A stretch of DNA of 8,674 nt from Burkholderiaceae bacterium (GCA_031276435.1 JAISNB010000202.1:1-8674), one strand, 5' to 3'. Shown: positions 1 to 6,580, counted from the stretch's first letter. Program-made: numbers and translations. Notes: generated from the sequence alone by a model not told the origin.

Positions 1-1373
1 CTGGCAACAGGCAGGCGCAGCGCGCAGCACAGGCCGCCCAGCAGGCTGCGCCGCACGGTCAGTTGGCCGCCGTAGGTTTCGGCGATGTCGCGCGCGATGG
101 CCAGTCCGAGTCCGTGGCCCGCAACGTTTTCATCAAACCGCTGGCCGCGCCGGGCCACCTGTTGGAGTTGTTCTTCGCTCAGGCCGGGGCCGTCGTCCTC
201 GATTTGCAGGACGATGTGTTGCGCGCCGTCCGCGTGCAGGCCGATGCGCACGCGCCCTCTGGCCCATTTGCCCGCGTTGTCCAGCAGGTTGCCGGCCATT
301 TCCTCAAAGTCAGAGGCTGCGCCGCGCCAGCGCAGCAGGGCAAGCTGCGGCGCGCTGGCGCTGTCGGTTTCCCATTGCAGGTTGCGGTTTTGGTGGATTT
401 TGCCCATCAGGGCGATCAGGCGTTCGATGAGGGCGCCCAGTTCTACCCAGTTGCCGCTGCCCGCGCCGCTGGCAAAGCGCGCCAGGTGCTGGTCGATGGT
501 GTGCGAGATGGCTTGTACCCGGCTTTGCAGCCACGCTCCGGAGACGCTTGGCTTGCGCGCTTCGATGCCCAGTACGGCCAGCGGTTTTTTGAGCGCGTGG
601 CTCAGGTCGGCGGCCTGGTGGCGCGCGCGTTCTGCCACCTGGGCGTTGCGTTGCAGCACTTGGTCGATGGTGGCGGCTACGGGGTCCAGGTCTGGCCCGT
701 AGCCTTGTCCGATGGCTGGCGCGTCGCCCGAGTGCACGCGGCCAAGTTGTTGCCGCAGGCGGCGCAGCGGGCGCAGGCAAAAGCGCACGGTGGCGATGGC
801 CAGCAGCGCCAGCGCCAGCATGAGGAGGATTTGCGTGGTTAGCAAAATGCGGTCGATGCGCTGCCATTCCTGCAATACGCCGTCCATGGGGCCGAAGACG
901 TAGATGCGGGCGCTCTGGCCGTCGAGCATGACGGTTTCGGCCACGCCCATCAGCGGGCGGCCTGTGGGGTCGTCCAGGGCAAGGCGCGTGCCGCTGCCGC
1001 TGCTGCTGCCCTCGGAGATGTCGCGCGCGCGCTCCAGCCGCAGCGGGCTGTCCCAGCTTGAGCGCGACTGGCGCTGCCCGCTGCCGGCGCGCTGGACGAT
1101 CCAGTACCAGCCCGAGAAGATGCGGCCAAAGTCGCCTTGTTCGGCGCGGTTGCCGCGCGTGCCCAGGAGCGGGTCGCTTTCAAATTGGGCCGACAGGTGT
1201 TGCAGCCGGTCGCGCAACTGGTTTTCAAAGCTGCGCTGCACGGTGGCGTGCAGGCGCTCGCGCAGCAGCCAGCCGCCCATGCTGGTGGCCGCAAAGGTGG
1301 CGACCACGATGAGGACGATCAAATGCGCGGCCAGCGACCAGTGTTCAACACTGCTGCTGCGGCGGCTGCGCAT
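1..1373 (-). CDS. PhoQ-like sensor histidine kinase, C-terminal end cut by window edge
   Basis: Inner-membrane sensor kinase that should autophosphorylate on His and pass the phosphate to the response regulator encoded just upstream. I translated 457 codons from ATG 1373 to the left edge, and the frame is still open there. Visible parts: membrane segment about residues 14-36, periplasmic sensor region about 38-172, second membrane segment about 175-197, HAMP-like linker about 198-250, H-box ADLSHALKKPLAVL with His259, N-box NLLDNAGKW near 362-370, G1 box DDGPGLSE near 393-400, G2 box GHGLGLAIA near 419-427, then YGGQLTV. The HALKKPLAVL and RGQRFDE motifs resemble PhoQ rather than EnvZ or QseC. 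The tail (LGGLCCALRLPVA) looks almost complete, so few residues are missing. The start has a good AAGGAG ribosome site (1380-1385) 6 nt upstream and overlaps the regulator gene by 29 bp. The signal sensed cannot be read from the sequence. Confidence 0.93.
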   Translation of the reverse strand, partial: MRSRRSSSVEHWSLAAHLIVLIVVATFAATSMGGWLLRERLHATVQRSFENQLRDRLQHLSAQFESDPLLGTRGNRAEQGDFGRIFSGWYWIVQRAGSGQRQSRSSWDSPLRLERARDISEGSSSGSGTRLALDDPTGRPLMGVAETVMLDGQSARIYVFGPMDGVLQEWQRIDRILLTTQILLMLALALLAIATVRFCLRPLRRLRQQLGRVHSGDAPAIGQGYGPDLDPVAATIDQVLQRNAQVAERARHQAADLSHALKKPLAVLGIEARKPSVSGAWLQSRVQAISHTIDQHLARFASGAGSGNWVELGALIERLIALMGKIHQNRNLQWETDSASAPQLALLRWRGAASDFEEMAGNLLDNAGKWARGRVRIGLHADGAQHIVLQIEDDGPGLSEEQLQQVARRGQRFDENVAGHGLGLAIARDIAETYGGQLTVRRSLLGGLCCALRLPVA

Positions 1374-2037
1374 TTTCGGCTCCTTGCAGGCGAAAGCCCC
1401 GGCCTCTTTCGGTGTGGATGAGCGCGTGCGGTGCCAGTTTGCGCCGGATGCGGCTGATGAGCACGTCCAGCGTGTTGGAGTCCGGGTCCAGATCGCGCGC
1501 GTAGACGTGTTCGGCGATGTCGGCGCGGCTGACCAGTTGCCCGTGGTGGCTTGCCAAGTGGGCCAGTATGCGCTGCTCCTGCGCGGTCAGGCCCAGGGGT
1601 TTGCCATCCAGCGTGAAGCGGTCGGCGGTGGTGTCGTAGCTCAGGGGGCCGATGCGCAGCACGGGCCGCGCGTTGCCGACCGAGCGCCGATGCAGCACGC
1701 GCAGGCGGGTTTGCACTTCTTCGTGCAGGAAGGGTTTGGTCAGGTAGTCGTCGGCACCGGCCTGGAAGGCGTCCAGTTTGTCGCTCCAGCGCCCGCGCGC
1801 GGTGAGCACCAGCACGGGAAAACCCTGCCCCTGCTCGCGCCAGTGCCGCAGCACCGAGATGCCGTCCTGCCGGGGCAGGCCCAGATCGAGCACGGCGGCG
1901 TCATAACGCTCCACGCAGCCCAGCGCGCGCGCCTGGTCGCCGTCGGGGCAGGTCTCGGCAACCATGCCCGCCTCGCGCAGCGCCGCTTGCAGGCCGCGGG
2001 CCAGTTCGGCGTCGTCTTCGACAATCAATACCCGCAT
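1345..2037 (-). CDS. PhoP-like OmpR/PhoB-family response regulator
   Basis: DNA-binding response regulator of 230 aa, the usual length for the OmpR/PhoB class. The receiver domain spans about residues 1-118, with acidic pocket Glu7-Asp8-Asp9, phosphoacceptor Asp51 in AVLDLGLPRQDG, Thr79 in VLTARGRW and Lys101 in DDYLTKPF. The stretch TARGRWSDKLDAFQAGADDY closely follows the corresponding part of PhoP. The winged-helix effector domain is about 127-222, with the recognition-helix segment DSNTLDVLISRIRRKL and the wing motif HTERGRGFRL. Its ATG shares a base with the stop of the PepSY gene (TGATG), so translation is probably coupled, and its 3' end overlaps the kinase gene. It probably binds the GTTCA repeats at 2805-2845 and so regulates its own operon. 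PmrA/QseB-type assignment is the alternative. The subfamily is inference, the family is clear. Confidence 0.95.
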   Translation of the reverse strand: MRVLIVEDDAELARGLQAALREAGMVAETCPDGDQARALGCVERYDAAVLDLGLPRQDGISVLRHWREQGQGFPVLVLTARGRWSDKLDAFQAGADDYLTKPFLHEEVQTRLRVLHRRSVGNARPVLRIGPLSYDTTADRFTLDGKPLGLTAQEQRILAHLASHHGQLVSRADIAEHVYARDLDPDSNTLDVLISRIRRKLAPHALIHTERGRGFRLQGAENAQPPQQQC

Positions 2038-2783
2038 CAGCGCAACGCGTCCTCTCCGATGATCTGGCCGGTCAATGCGTCGACGTGCGCTTCGATGGCG
2101 CGGCCACCGGGCAGCAGCAGGTCCACCTCGTAATAGGGCTGGCGCTGGCGCGTGAGCTTCAGCTCGGCCTCGATGGCGCGCGCCTTGTAGCGTTTTTCCA
2201 CCATGGCGATGAGCGTGTCGACGCGCATCAGGCGCGCCGCCATTTCTGGCGGGATGAGCGGATCGGCCAGCGGCTGGCCAGTTTGGGCGTCGGCGCGCAG
2301 CAGCCGCACGGCGCCGTCTTTTTGCAGCAGCTTGATTTCGTAATACGGGGACGAGGCGACGGGGTTGTCTTCCAGCTCGATTTCCAGCACCGCCGCCACC
2401 GCGCTGCCCGGCGGCTGCGCGGCCAGCACCTGGCGCGCGACGGCGGCCATGGGCAAAAGCCGCGCGCCCGGCGCGTCGGGCCGGGCGATTTCGCGGCCTG
2501 TCACCGCGTCCACATACAGCGTGGTGCGCTGTCCGTTGAGCAGCTTGATCTCGTACCAGCGCCGCCCGTCGCTGCCGCGCTCAAGCTCAATGTCCAGAAT
2601 GCGGCTGGCCGGGTAACGCTGCTGCACGCCGCTGAGTATTTCCGGCAGGGCCTTGAGCTTGTTGGATTGCACTTCGCGCTGGACGATCTCGTGCTCGGCC
2701 TGGGGCCACGCGGGCGCGCCAGCCAGCGTGAGGGCCGCCAGCGCAAAAGAAAAAAACCGGGCCGGGAAGCGGAGATTTTTCAC
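2037..2783 (-). CDS. Exported protein with three tandem PepSY-like units
   Basis: First gene of the two-component operon, 248 aa. Residues 1-29 form a Sec signal peptide (KNLR, then FFSFALAALTLAGAPAW, cleavage near 25-29), with no later membrane segment, so the product is expected in the periplasm. Three units of about 60 residues follow (about 43-100, 109-172, 185-242). Each has an amphipathic helix, a YEIK or YEVD strand and a D-A-x-T-G turn (DAVTGREI, DAQTGQPL, DALTGQII), the PepSY pattern. PepSY domains are often found beside proteases or two-component systems and are thought to bind or inhibit partners; here an accessory sensing role for the adjacent kinase is inferred. The start is GTG at 2783. 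In the same frame upstream only a CTG occurs before a TGA about 20 codons away. There is no Shine-Dalgarno, which fits a leaderless message (see the -10 box at 2790-2795). Confidence 0.88.
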   Translation of the reverse strand: MKNLRFPARFFSFALAALTLAGAPAWPQAEHEIVQREVQSNKLKALPEILSGVQQRYPASRILDIELERGSDGRRWYEIKLLNGQRTTLYVDAVTGREIARPDAPGARLLPMAAVARQVLAAQPPGSAVAAVLEIELEDNPVASSPYYEIKLLQKDGAVRLLRADAQTGQPLADPLIPPEMAARLMRVDTLIAMVEKRYKARAIEAELKLTRQRQPYYEVDLLLPGGRAIEAHVDALTGQIIGEDALR

Positions 2784-2789
2784 GCGGCC

Positions 2790-2795
2790 ATCATA
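2790..2795 (-). promoter_or_regulatory. -10 box TATGAT of the PepSY / two-component operon
   Basis: On the minus strand TATGAT matches the sigma-70 consensus at five of six positions. It ends 6 nt before the GTG start codon, so transcription would begin at or next to the first base of the coding sequence. No good -35 hexamer lies 16-18 nt upstream. The inner edge of the GTTCA direct repeat lies 11 nt upstream instead, as in activator-dependent PhoP-type promoters. Confidence 0.6.
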
Positions 2796-2804
2796 GGCCA
2801 GCTT

Positions 2805-2845
2805 CCTGAACGCAAGGTGAACAAGCGGTTCACGCCCGGTTCAGG
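2805..2845. promoter_or_regulatory. Symmetric 41-bp operator with four GTTCA half-sites
   Basis: The element reads CCTGAAC-N5-GTGAAC-N5-GTTCAC-N5-GTTCAGG, a perfect nested dyad. On the plus strand GGTTCA (2827-2832) and GGTTCA (2838-2843) are separated by 5 nt. On the minus strand TGTTCA-N5-CGTTCA (2823 down to 2807) is the same arrangement pointing the other way. The 11-bp period and hexamer-N5-hexamer design match the known PhoP box, (T/G)GTTTA-N5-(T/G)GTTTA, with C for T at the fifth base. It lies between the PepSY operon and the DUF5666 gene, so two regulator dimers could serve both promoters. Binding by the local regulator is inference; the repeat itself is directly visible. Confidence 0.75.
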
Positions 2846-2855
2846 CGCGCCGCCG

Positions 2856-2861
2856 CACACT
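2856..2861 (+). promoter_or_regulatory. Candidate weak -10 box (CACACT) of the DUF5666 gene
   Basis: CACACT lies exactly 12 nt after the plus-strand GGTTCA repeat, the spacing known for PhoP-activated promoters. It matches TATAAT only at positions 2, 4 and 6, so on its own it would be a poor promoter that needs an activator. TCCAAT at 2875-2880 is an alternative. The call rests mainly on spacing. Confidence 0.3.
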
Positions 2862-2933
2862 GCCTGCGCGCCTGTCCAATGGGTGGCGGCGCGCACAGGC
2901 ACATTCCAACCACGTTGAAAAGGAAAAGCAATC

Positions 2934-4214
2934 ATGCGACAAAGCCGTTTTAAACAATCCCTGATGGCGCGCCGCCACTTCTGGCTGGCTGCTTTGCTGG
3001 TCTGCGGCGCTTTGCTGACCGCCTGCGGTGGCGGCGGCGGGGACGACTCCGGCGCCAGCGGCGGCGGCGATATTGGCGGTGGCGGCAGCGGCGGCATTGA
3101 TGCCAGCGCGCTGGTGTATTCGCAAGGCCGGGTCGAAGGCCTGGGCCAGATCCTGGTCAATGGCGTGTACTTCGATCCGTCGCAAGCCGCCGTGCTGACC
3201 GACGATGGCAGTGCCAGCACGCCAGAGGCCGTCAAACTGGGCATGGTGGTTCAAGTGCTGGCGCCACAGGCCCAAACCAACGCCCTGGGGCAATTGACCG
3301 CGCCCGCGCAAGAGATCCGCTACGGCAGCGAGATCGAAGGCCCCGTCACCTGGGTGGGCGCGGACGCCATGACCGTGCTGGGCCAGACCGTCCGTTTTGA
3401 CGCCAACACCGTGTTCGAGGAAGGCCGCGCGGCCACCTTGCGCACGGGCATCGTGGTGGAAGTGCACGGACTGCGCGACGCGCAAGGCCAGGTGCAGGCC
3501 AGCCGCATCGACATCGAGGACGACTGGGACGATCCCTACAAACTCGTCACCGACATTGCGGCGCTCGATCTGGCCGCCCGCACCTTCACGGCAGGCAACG
3601 CCGTCATCTCCTGGGCGGCCATCGCGGCCCACACACCCGCGCTCAGCAACGGCCAGCGCGTGCGCGTTGCCCTGGCGCGCCAGCCCTTGCCCAACGGGCA
3701 ATGGCAGGCAACGGCGCTCAGGCTCTACAGCACGCTGGCCGCCGACCTCTCTGGCGGCTCCGGCGGTGGCAGTGGCGGTGCGGGCGGCAGCGCCACGGGC
3801 GTCAAGGTCGACATCGAGGGCTATGTGACCCGCGTCACCGGCGCGCGCCAGTTTGTCGTCGCAGGCGTCACCGTAGACGCCAGCGGCGTGGCCTATTTCC
3901 CGTCCACCCTGGCCGTGGGCAGCGCCGTAGAAGTAGAAGGCATCTTGCGCAACGGCGTACTGACCGCCTACCAGGTCGAGCTGGAACGCCACATCGACCG
4001 CAACGACGGCTTTGAACTGGAAGGGCGCATCACCGCCGTCAACGCCAGCGCCCTGACCTTCCAGGTCAACGGCATGACCGTCTACTACGGCAACAGCCGT
4101 TTTGAAGATGGCACGGCCCGCCAACTGGCCGTGGGCGTCCGGGTAGAAGTCAAAGGCGCGCTCTCTGCCGACGGCAACGTGGTCAACGCCACGGAAATCG
4201 AATTTGACGACTGA
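2934..4214 (+). CDS. DUF5666-like repeat lipoprotein
   Basis: Lipoprotein of 426 aa. Basic N-terminus, hydrophobic segment, then lipobox LTAC with Cys31; Gly at +2 suggests outer-membrane sorting. A glycine-rich tether covers residues 32-54. About five beta-strand units follow (about 63-130, 131-195, 200-265, 290-352, 360-425), each of the form G-x-V-x-x-V, a short strand pair, then VGxxVEVxG and a final AxxIE/VELE strand, as in DUF5666 proteins. A second glycine linker (residues 273-288) splits the protein into three plus two units. Biochemical function is unknown. The start is supported by AGGA at 2921-2924, 9 nt upstream; Met11 is an alternative that would still keep the lipobox. It is transcribed away from the two-component operon across the shared GTTCA operator, so it is probably a target of that system. 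An intrinsic terminator follows. Confidence 0.88.
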   Translation: MRQSRFKQSLMARRHFWLAALLVCGALLTACGGGGGDDSGASGGGDIGGGGSGGIDASALVYSQGRVEGLGQILVNGVYFDPSQAAVLTDDGSASTPEAVKLGMVVQVLAPQAQTNALGQLTAPAQEIRYGSEIEGPVTWVGADAMTVLGQTVRFDANTVFEEGRAATLRTGIVVEVHGLRDAQGQVQASRIDIEDDWDDPYKLVTDIAALDLAARTFTAGNAVISWAAIAAHTPALSNGQRVRVALARQPLPNGQWQATALRLYSTLAADLSGGSGGGSGGAGGSATGVKVDIEGYVTRVTGARQFVVAGVTVDASGVAYFPSTLAVGSAVEVEGILRNGVLTAYQVELERHIDRNDGFELEGRITAVNASALTFQVNGMTVYYGNSRFEDGTARQLAVGVRVEVKGALSADGNVVNATEIEFDD

Positions 4215-4320
4215 CACGCGCGCCACCGCGCCTGAACGCCTGACCACCCGCGCGCGCCGCCCCGCCCAAAGCCGCGCGGCGCAAGACAAGCAGGCAAAGT
4301 GGACCAGAATCGCCCCAACC

Positions 4321-4355
4321 GTCCCCCGGATGCTTCAAAATCCGGGGGACTTTTT
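4321..4355 (+). terminator. Rho-independent terminator after the DUF5666 gene
   Basis: A perfect 11-bp stem, GTCCCCCGGAT (4321-4331) pairing with ATCCGGGGGAC (4340-4350), encloses an 8-nt loop and is followed at once by TTTTT. It lies 107 bp past the stop codon and separates the DUF5666 gene from the lipoprotein array. The opposite strand lacks a T-run in the right place, so it works mainly for plus-strand transcripts. Confidence 0.93.
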
Positions 4356-4624
4356 ATTTGCAAAATGCAAACAAAATCATTCATTTTTAAAACACTACGC
4401 CGCGCGCGCTGGCAAGCAAGTGCCAGACAGCGGCAGAGGCCATCTTTTCCACCGCATCCCGCAGCCAGCGTCAGAACACGGCTGGCGCGGCGCGCAAAAC
4501 CGGGGCTGCGCCACCTGCCGCATGGATACATCCTGCCGCAATCCGTGTAAGAAAAATGGTTTCATTTTGTCGCACCGTTTTGCGTGTGGTTTTTTGGCGC
4601 GTCAGCCTCAAAAGGTGCCCAAAA
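4356..4624. other. Intergenic stretch without a recognised gene
   Basis: Between the terminator and the promoter block of the array I see no convincing gene on either strand. It is A/T-rich at 4356-4395 and G/C-rich after that. Two small inverted repeats are visible: CTGGCA/TGCCAG (4409-4426, 6-nt loop) and GCCAGC/GCTGGC (4464-4486, 11-nt spacer). Neither is followed by a T-run. The T-rich part at 4556-4596 probably belongs to the upstream promoter region of the array. Confidence 0.6.
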
Positions 4625-4650
4625 ATATGTGAGAATGCCTGCCGTTCATC
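4625..4650 (+). promoter_or_regulatory. Promoter-like block of array copy 1
   Basis: A 26-bp block starting ATATGTGAGAATGC and ending TGCCGTTCATC occurs here and again before copy 6 (7246-7271) with one mismatch, but before no other copy. It contains an extended -10-like string, TGT-GAGAAT (hexamer 4631-4636, four of six consensus positions). A -35 is weak (TCAAAA at 4608-4613). Conservation in the only two copies with long upstream gaps supports a promoter or leader role. Confidence 0.5.
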
Positions 4651-4672
4651 GTCTTTCACACTGGAGGTTTTC

Positions 4673-5119
4673 ATGTTGTTGCATCGCATTTTTGTCATCC
4701 GCTTTTTCGTGGCCTGTCTGCTTGGGCTGCCGCTGCTGGCGTTTGCCGCGTCGCCGTCGGCATCGTCGCCAGAGGGCACGGTCAAGGAATTCTTTGAACT
4801 GATCGCGGCCAACCGCCCTGAAGAGGCCGCGGCGTTCCTTGAGTTCAATAAGCATAGGAACGAGAAGGGCGATGTGTCGGAGAAGGAGAAGGAATTTTGG
4901 AAGGCGTACCAGAAAGCGATAGGACCGGACATGGCCAAAGGCCTGCACAAGTCATTCCAGAAGTCGGGTGGCATCAAGTCGGTCGAGACCAAACTCGTCA
5001 GCCAAGAGGGCGACACGGCCGTCGTTGAATTCACCATGGCATTGGGCAATGGCAAAAAAGAGACCAACAAGATCAATCTGGTCAAAGAAGACGGGCGTTG
5101 GGCGATCCTGTTGAAATAA
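4673..5119 (+). CDS. Array copy 1: DUF4878-like secreted protein without lipobox Cys
   Basis: 148 aa. The signal peptide is MLLHRIFVIRFFVACLLG followed by LPLLAFAAS. Where copies 3-6 have the lipobox Cys24, this copy has Phe24 (TTT), and AFA-A offers a normal signal-peptidase I site, so the product should be soluble in the periplasm. The mature part starts SPSASSPEGTVKEFFELIAA and ends KKETNKINLVKEDGRWAILL, fitting the NTF2-like DUF4878 pattern (N-terminal SPE-x-V-K helix, C-terminal K-E-D-G-R-W strand). It has an insertion of about ten charged residues in the middle (NKHRNEKGDVSEKEKEFWKA) compared with the others. The start is set by GGAGG at 4663-4667, 5 nt before the ATG; the frame is open further upstream but that part is not conserved. 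It is the first gene behind the array promoter. Molecular role unknown. Confidence 0.85.
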   Translation: MLLHRIFVIRFFVACLLGLPLLAFAASPSASSPEGTVKEFFELIAANRPEEAAAFLEFNKHRNEKGDVSEKEKEFWKAYQKAIGPDMAKGLHKSFQKSGGIKSVETKLVSQEGDTAVVEFTMALGNGKKETNKINLVKEDGRWAILLK

Positions 5120-5159
5120 GCACTGGCGCGCAAAACAGCAAGGCGCACGCCAAAGCATC

Positions 5160-5204
5160 GTTTGCCTTGCTTGGGTATTCATTATTTTACTGGAGGTTTT
5201 CATG
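5160..5204 (+). repeat. Repeated spacer module before copy 2
   Basis: Contains GTTTGCCTTGCT (5160-5171), a T-rich stretch and ACTGGAGGTTTTCATG. The same order recurs before copies 3, 4 and 5. It supplies the ribosome binding site GGAGG 5 nt ahead of the start codon. Confidence 0.75.
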
Positions 5205-5615
5205 TTGTTGCATCGCATTTTCATCATTCGTTTTTTCATGGCCTGCCTGCTTGGGCTGCCGCTGCTGGCGTTTGCCGCGTCGCCGTCGGCGGCGTCGCCA
5301 GAGGGCGCGATCAAGGAATACTATGAACTGGTCGCGGCCAACCGCGCCGAAGAAGCCATCGAGTTTTATTCGATCAAGAACATCAAGGACACCGATCTGA
5401 CAGAAGTCAAAAGCAAGCTGAAATCGCTTGTTGAAGTACAGTACAAACTCATCCAGGGGCGGGACGGCTTGAAAGCGGTCGAAACAAAGCTCATCAGCCA
5501 AAAGGGCGACAAGGCGTTTGTCGAATGCAGCCTGGTTTATGGCAATGGTAAAAAAGACACCGAGAAAACCGCCATGATCCGGGAAGATGGCCGCTGGAAA
5601 TTTCATGAGGAATAG
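5202..5615 (+). CDS. Array copy 2: DUF4878-like secreted protein without lipobox Cys
   Basis: 137 aa and the closest relative of copy 1: the signal peptide and mature start (LGLPLLAFAASPSAASPEG) are nearly the same at DNA level. Phe replaces the lipobox Cys here too, so it should be released to the periplasm. The mature domain has AIKEYYELVAANRAEEAIEF, a central helix KSKLKSLVEVQYKLIQGRDG, the strand AVETKLISQKGDKAFVECSL and the C-terminal strand MIREDGRWKFHEE. A lone cysteine (in VECSL) sits in a conserved strand. It follows copy 1 by 82 bp with no terminator, so it is probably in the same transcript. The shared start context (GGAGG, 5-nt gap) fixes the ATG. Function unknown; NTF2-like fold is inferred from family resemblance. 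Confidence 0.85.
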   Translation: MLLHRIFIIRFFMACLLGLPLLAFAASPSAASPEGAIKEYYELVAANRAEEAIEFYSIKNIKDTDLTEVKSKLKSLVEVQYKLIQGRDGLKAVETKLISQKGDKAFVECSLVYGNGKKDTEKTAMIREDGRWKFHEE

Positions 5616-5655
5616 CCACTGACGCGCAAAACAACGGGGCGCGCGCTGAAACAGC

Positions 5656-5697
5656 GTTTGCCTTGCTGCACATCATTTTTAACCGGAGATTTTCATG
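5656..5697 (+). repeat. Repeated spacer module before copy 3
   Basis: GTTTGCCTTGCT (5656-5667), then CATCATTTTTAACC and the ribosome site GGAGATTTTCATG. The ribosome site is slightly weaker (GGAGA) than in the sister copies. Confidence 0.7.
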
Positions 5698-6102
5698 TTG
5701 TTGCATCGCATTTTTGCCATCCGCTTTTTCATGGCCTGTCTGCTCGGGGCGCTTGTGGCTGCGTGCGGGACGTCGTCGTCATCGTCGCCGCCCGAGAGCA
5801 CGGTCAAGGATTTCTACAAGGCCATCGCGGATAACCGCATTGACAACGCCATGGCGCTCGTCTTGATTGAGGATGTCAAGGACAACGAACTGACGGCGGC
5901 ACAGCAAATAATGTTGGGCATGCTGTTCTCGGAAATCGAGAAAGACGGCGGCCTGAAGTCAATCGATACAAAAGTCATCACCCAGGAGGGCGATGTGGCA
6001 GTTGTCGAAGTCACCCTGACATTTGGCAATGGCGAGAAATGGAATGCCGGCAAGAGTGTTCTGGTAAAAAAAGATGGCCATTGGAAGATTCAGTTCATAT
6101 AA
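5695..6102 (+). CDS. Array copy 3: DUF4878-like lipoprotein
   Basis: 135 aa. Signal peptide MLLHRIFAIRFFMACLLGAL with lipobox VAAC, Cys24, and Gly at +2, which suggests transfer to the outer membrane. A short serine-rich tether (TSSSSSPP) leads to ESTVKDFYKAIADNR, the typical first helix. The centre reads NAMALVLIEDVKDNELTAAQ, followed by a GMLFSEIEKDGG helix, KSIDTKVITQEGDVAVVEVT and the end strand VLVKKDGHWKIQF. It resembles copies 4 and 6 most (the DFYKAIADNR and VLIEDV segments are shared), which separates copies 3, 4 and 6 from the EY/EF group of copies 1, 2 and 5. It lies 79 bp after copy 2 and 50 bp before copy 4. Biochemical role not recognisable. Confidence 0.87.
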   Translation: MLLHRIFAIRFFMACLLGALVAACGTSSSSSPPESTVKDFYKAIADNRIDNAMALVLIEDVKDNELTAAQQIMLGMLFSEIEKDGGLKSIDTKVITQEGDVAVVEVTLTFGNGEKWNAGKSVLVKKDGHWKIQFI

Positions 6103-6115
6103 CTGTGGGCGCACC

Positions 6116-6155
6116 GTTTGCCTTGCTGCCCATCTTTTTATTGGAGGTTTTCATG
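6116..6155 (+). repeat. Repeated spacer module before copy 4
   Basis: GTTTGCCTTGCT (6116-6127), CCATCTTTTTATT, then GGAGGTTTTCATG. This is the shortest spacer in the array: the module begins only 13 bp after the preceding stop codon. Confidence 0.75.
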
Positions 6156-6569
6156 TTGTTGCATCGTATTTTTGCCCTCCGCTTTTTCATGGCCTGCCTG
6201 CTTGGGGTGCTGCTGGTTGCGTGCGGGACGTCAACATCGCCGTCGCCCGAGAGCGTGGTCAAGGATTTTTACAAGGCCATTGCGGACAACCGCACTGAAG
6301 ACGCCATGGCACTCGTCTTGATCGAGGAGGTCGAGGAGAGTGAACTGACGGCGGCCAAAGGCATACAGCAAATGATGTTTGACATACTGTCATCGGAAAT
6401 CGAAAAGAGCGGCGGCTTGAAGTCGGTCGAAACCAAGCGCATGAGCCAGGAGGGCGACACGGCCGTTATCGATGTTACCCTGACCTATGGCAATGGCAAG
6501 CAATGGAAGGCTGGCATGCGCATTCTGGTCAAGAAAAATGGCCGCTGGGTGATTGATGCCAGTGGGTGA
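6153..6569 (+). CDS. Array copy 4: DUF4878-like lipoprotein with rewritten C-terminus
   Basis: 138 aa from the ATG behind GGAGG (6143-6147). Signal peptide MLLHRIFALRFFMACLLGVL with lipobox LVAC, Cys24, Gly at +2. The mature part has SPESVVKDFYKAIADNRTED, AMALVLIEEVEESELTAAKG, an extended central helix IQQMMFDILSSEIEKSGG, KSVETKRMSQEGDTAVIDVT and VKKNGRWVIDASG. Copy 6 ends GRWMIQLK at this point. Here a 17-bp tandem duplication (6547-6580) changes the frame, so the protein stops after VIDASG, while DNA resembling the old ending (CAGTCGAAATAACC) remains untranslated downstream. The protein is otherwise intact, so it is likely functional. Confidence 0.86.
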   Translation: MLLHRIFALRFFMACLLGVLLVACGTSTSPSPESVVKDFYKAIADNRTEDAMALVLIEEVEESELTAAKGIQQMMFDILSSEIEKSGGLKSVETKRMSQEGDTAVIDVTLTYGNGKQWKAGMRILVKKNGRWVIDASG

Positions 6570-6580
6570 ATGATGCCAGT
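6547..6580 (+). repeat. 17-bp tandem duplication at the 3' end of copy 4
   Basis: GGGTGATTGATGCCAGT (6547-6563) is followed directly by GGGTGAATGATGCCAGT (6564-6580), one mismatch in 17. The second copy supplies the stop codon TGA (6567-6569). Because 17 is not a multiple of three, the reading frame after it is changed. Confidence 0.93.

Noticed and set aside
904..2133. Long plus-strand open frame (409 codons) opposite the two-component genes
   Set aside because: It lies antisense to the clear kinase and regulator frames, is low-complexity Arg/Ser/Ala-rich and has no recognisable domain. It is a by-product of high GC.
2841..4289. Minus-strand open frame of 482 codons opposite the DUF5666 gene
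   Set aside because: Antisense shadow of a gene with a convincing lipobox, ribosome site and terminator. The frame would also run without any start signal.
4085..4531. Minus-strand open frame of 148 codons across the terminator
   Set aside because: It overlaps the 3' end of the DUF5666 gene and the terminator hairpin, and has no ribosome site or recognisable domain.
4556..4672. Earlier in-frame start for array copy 1
   Set aside because: The extra 39 residues are not shared with the other copies, and the conserved GGAGG plus signal peptide place the start at 4673.
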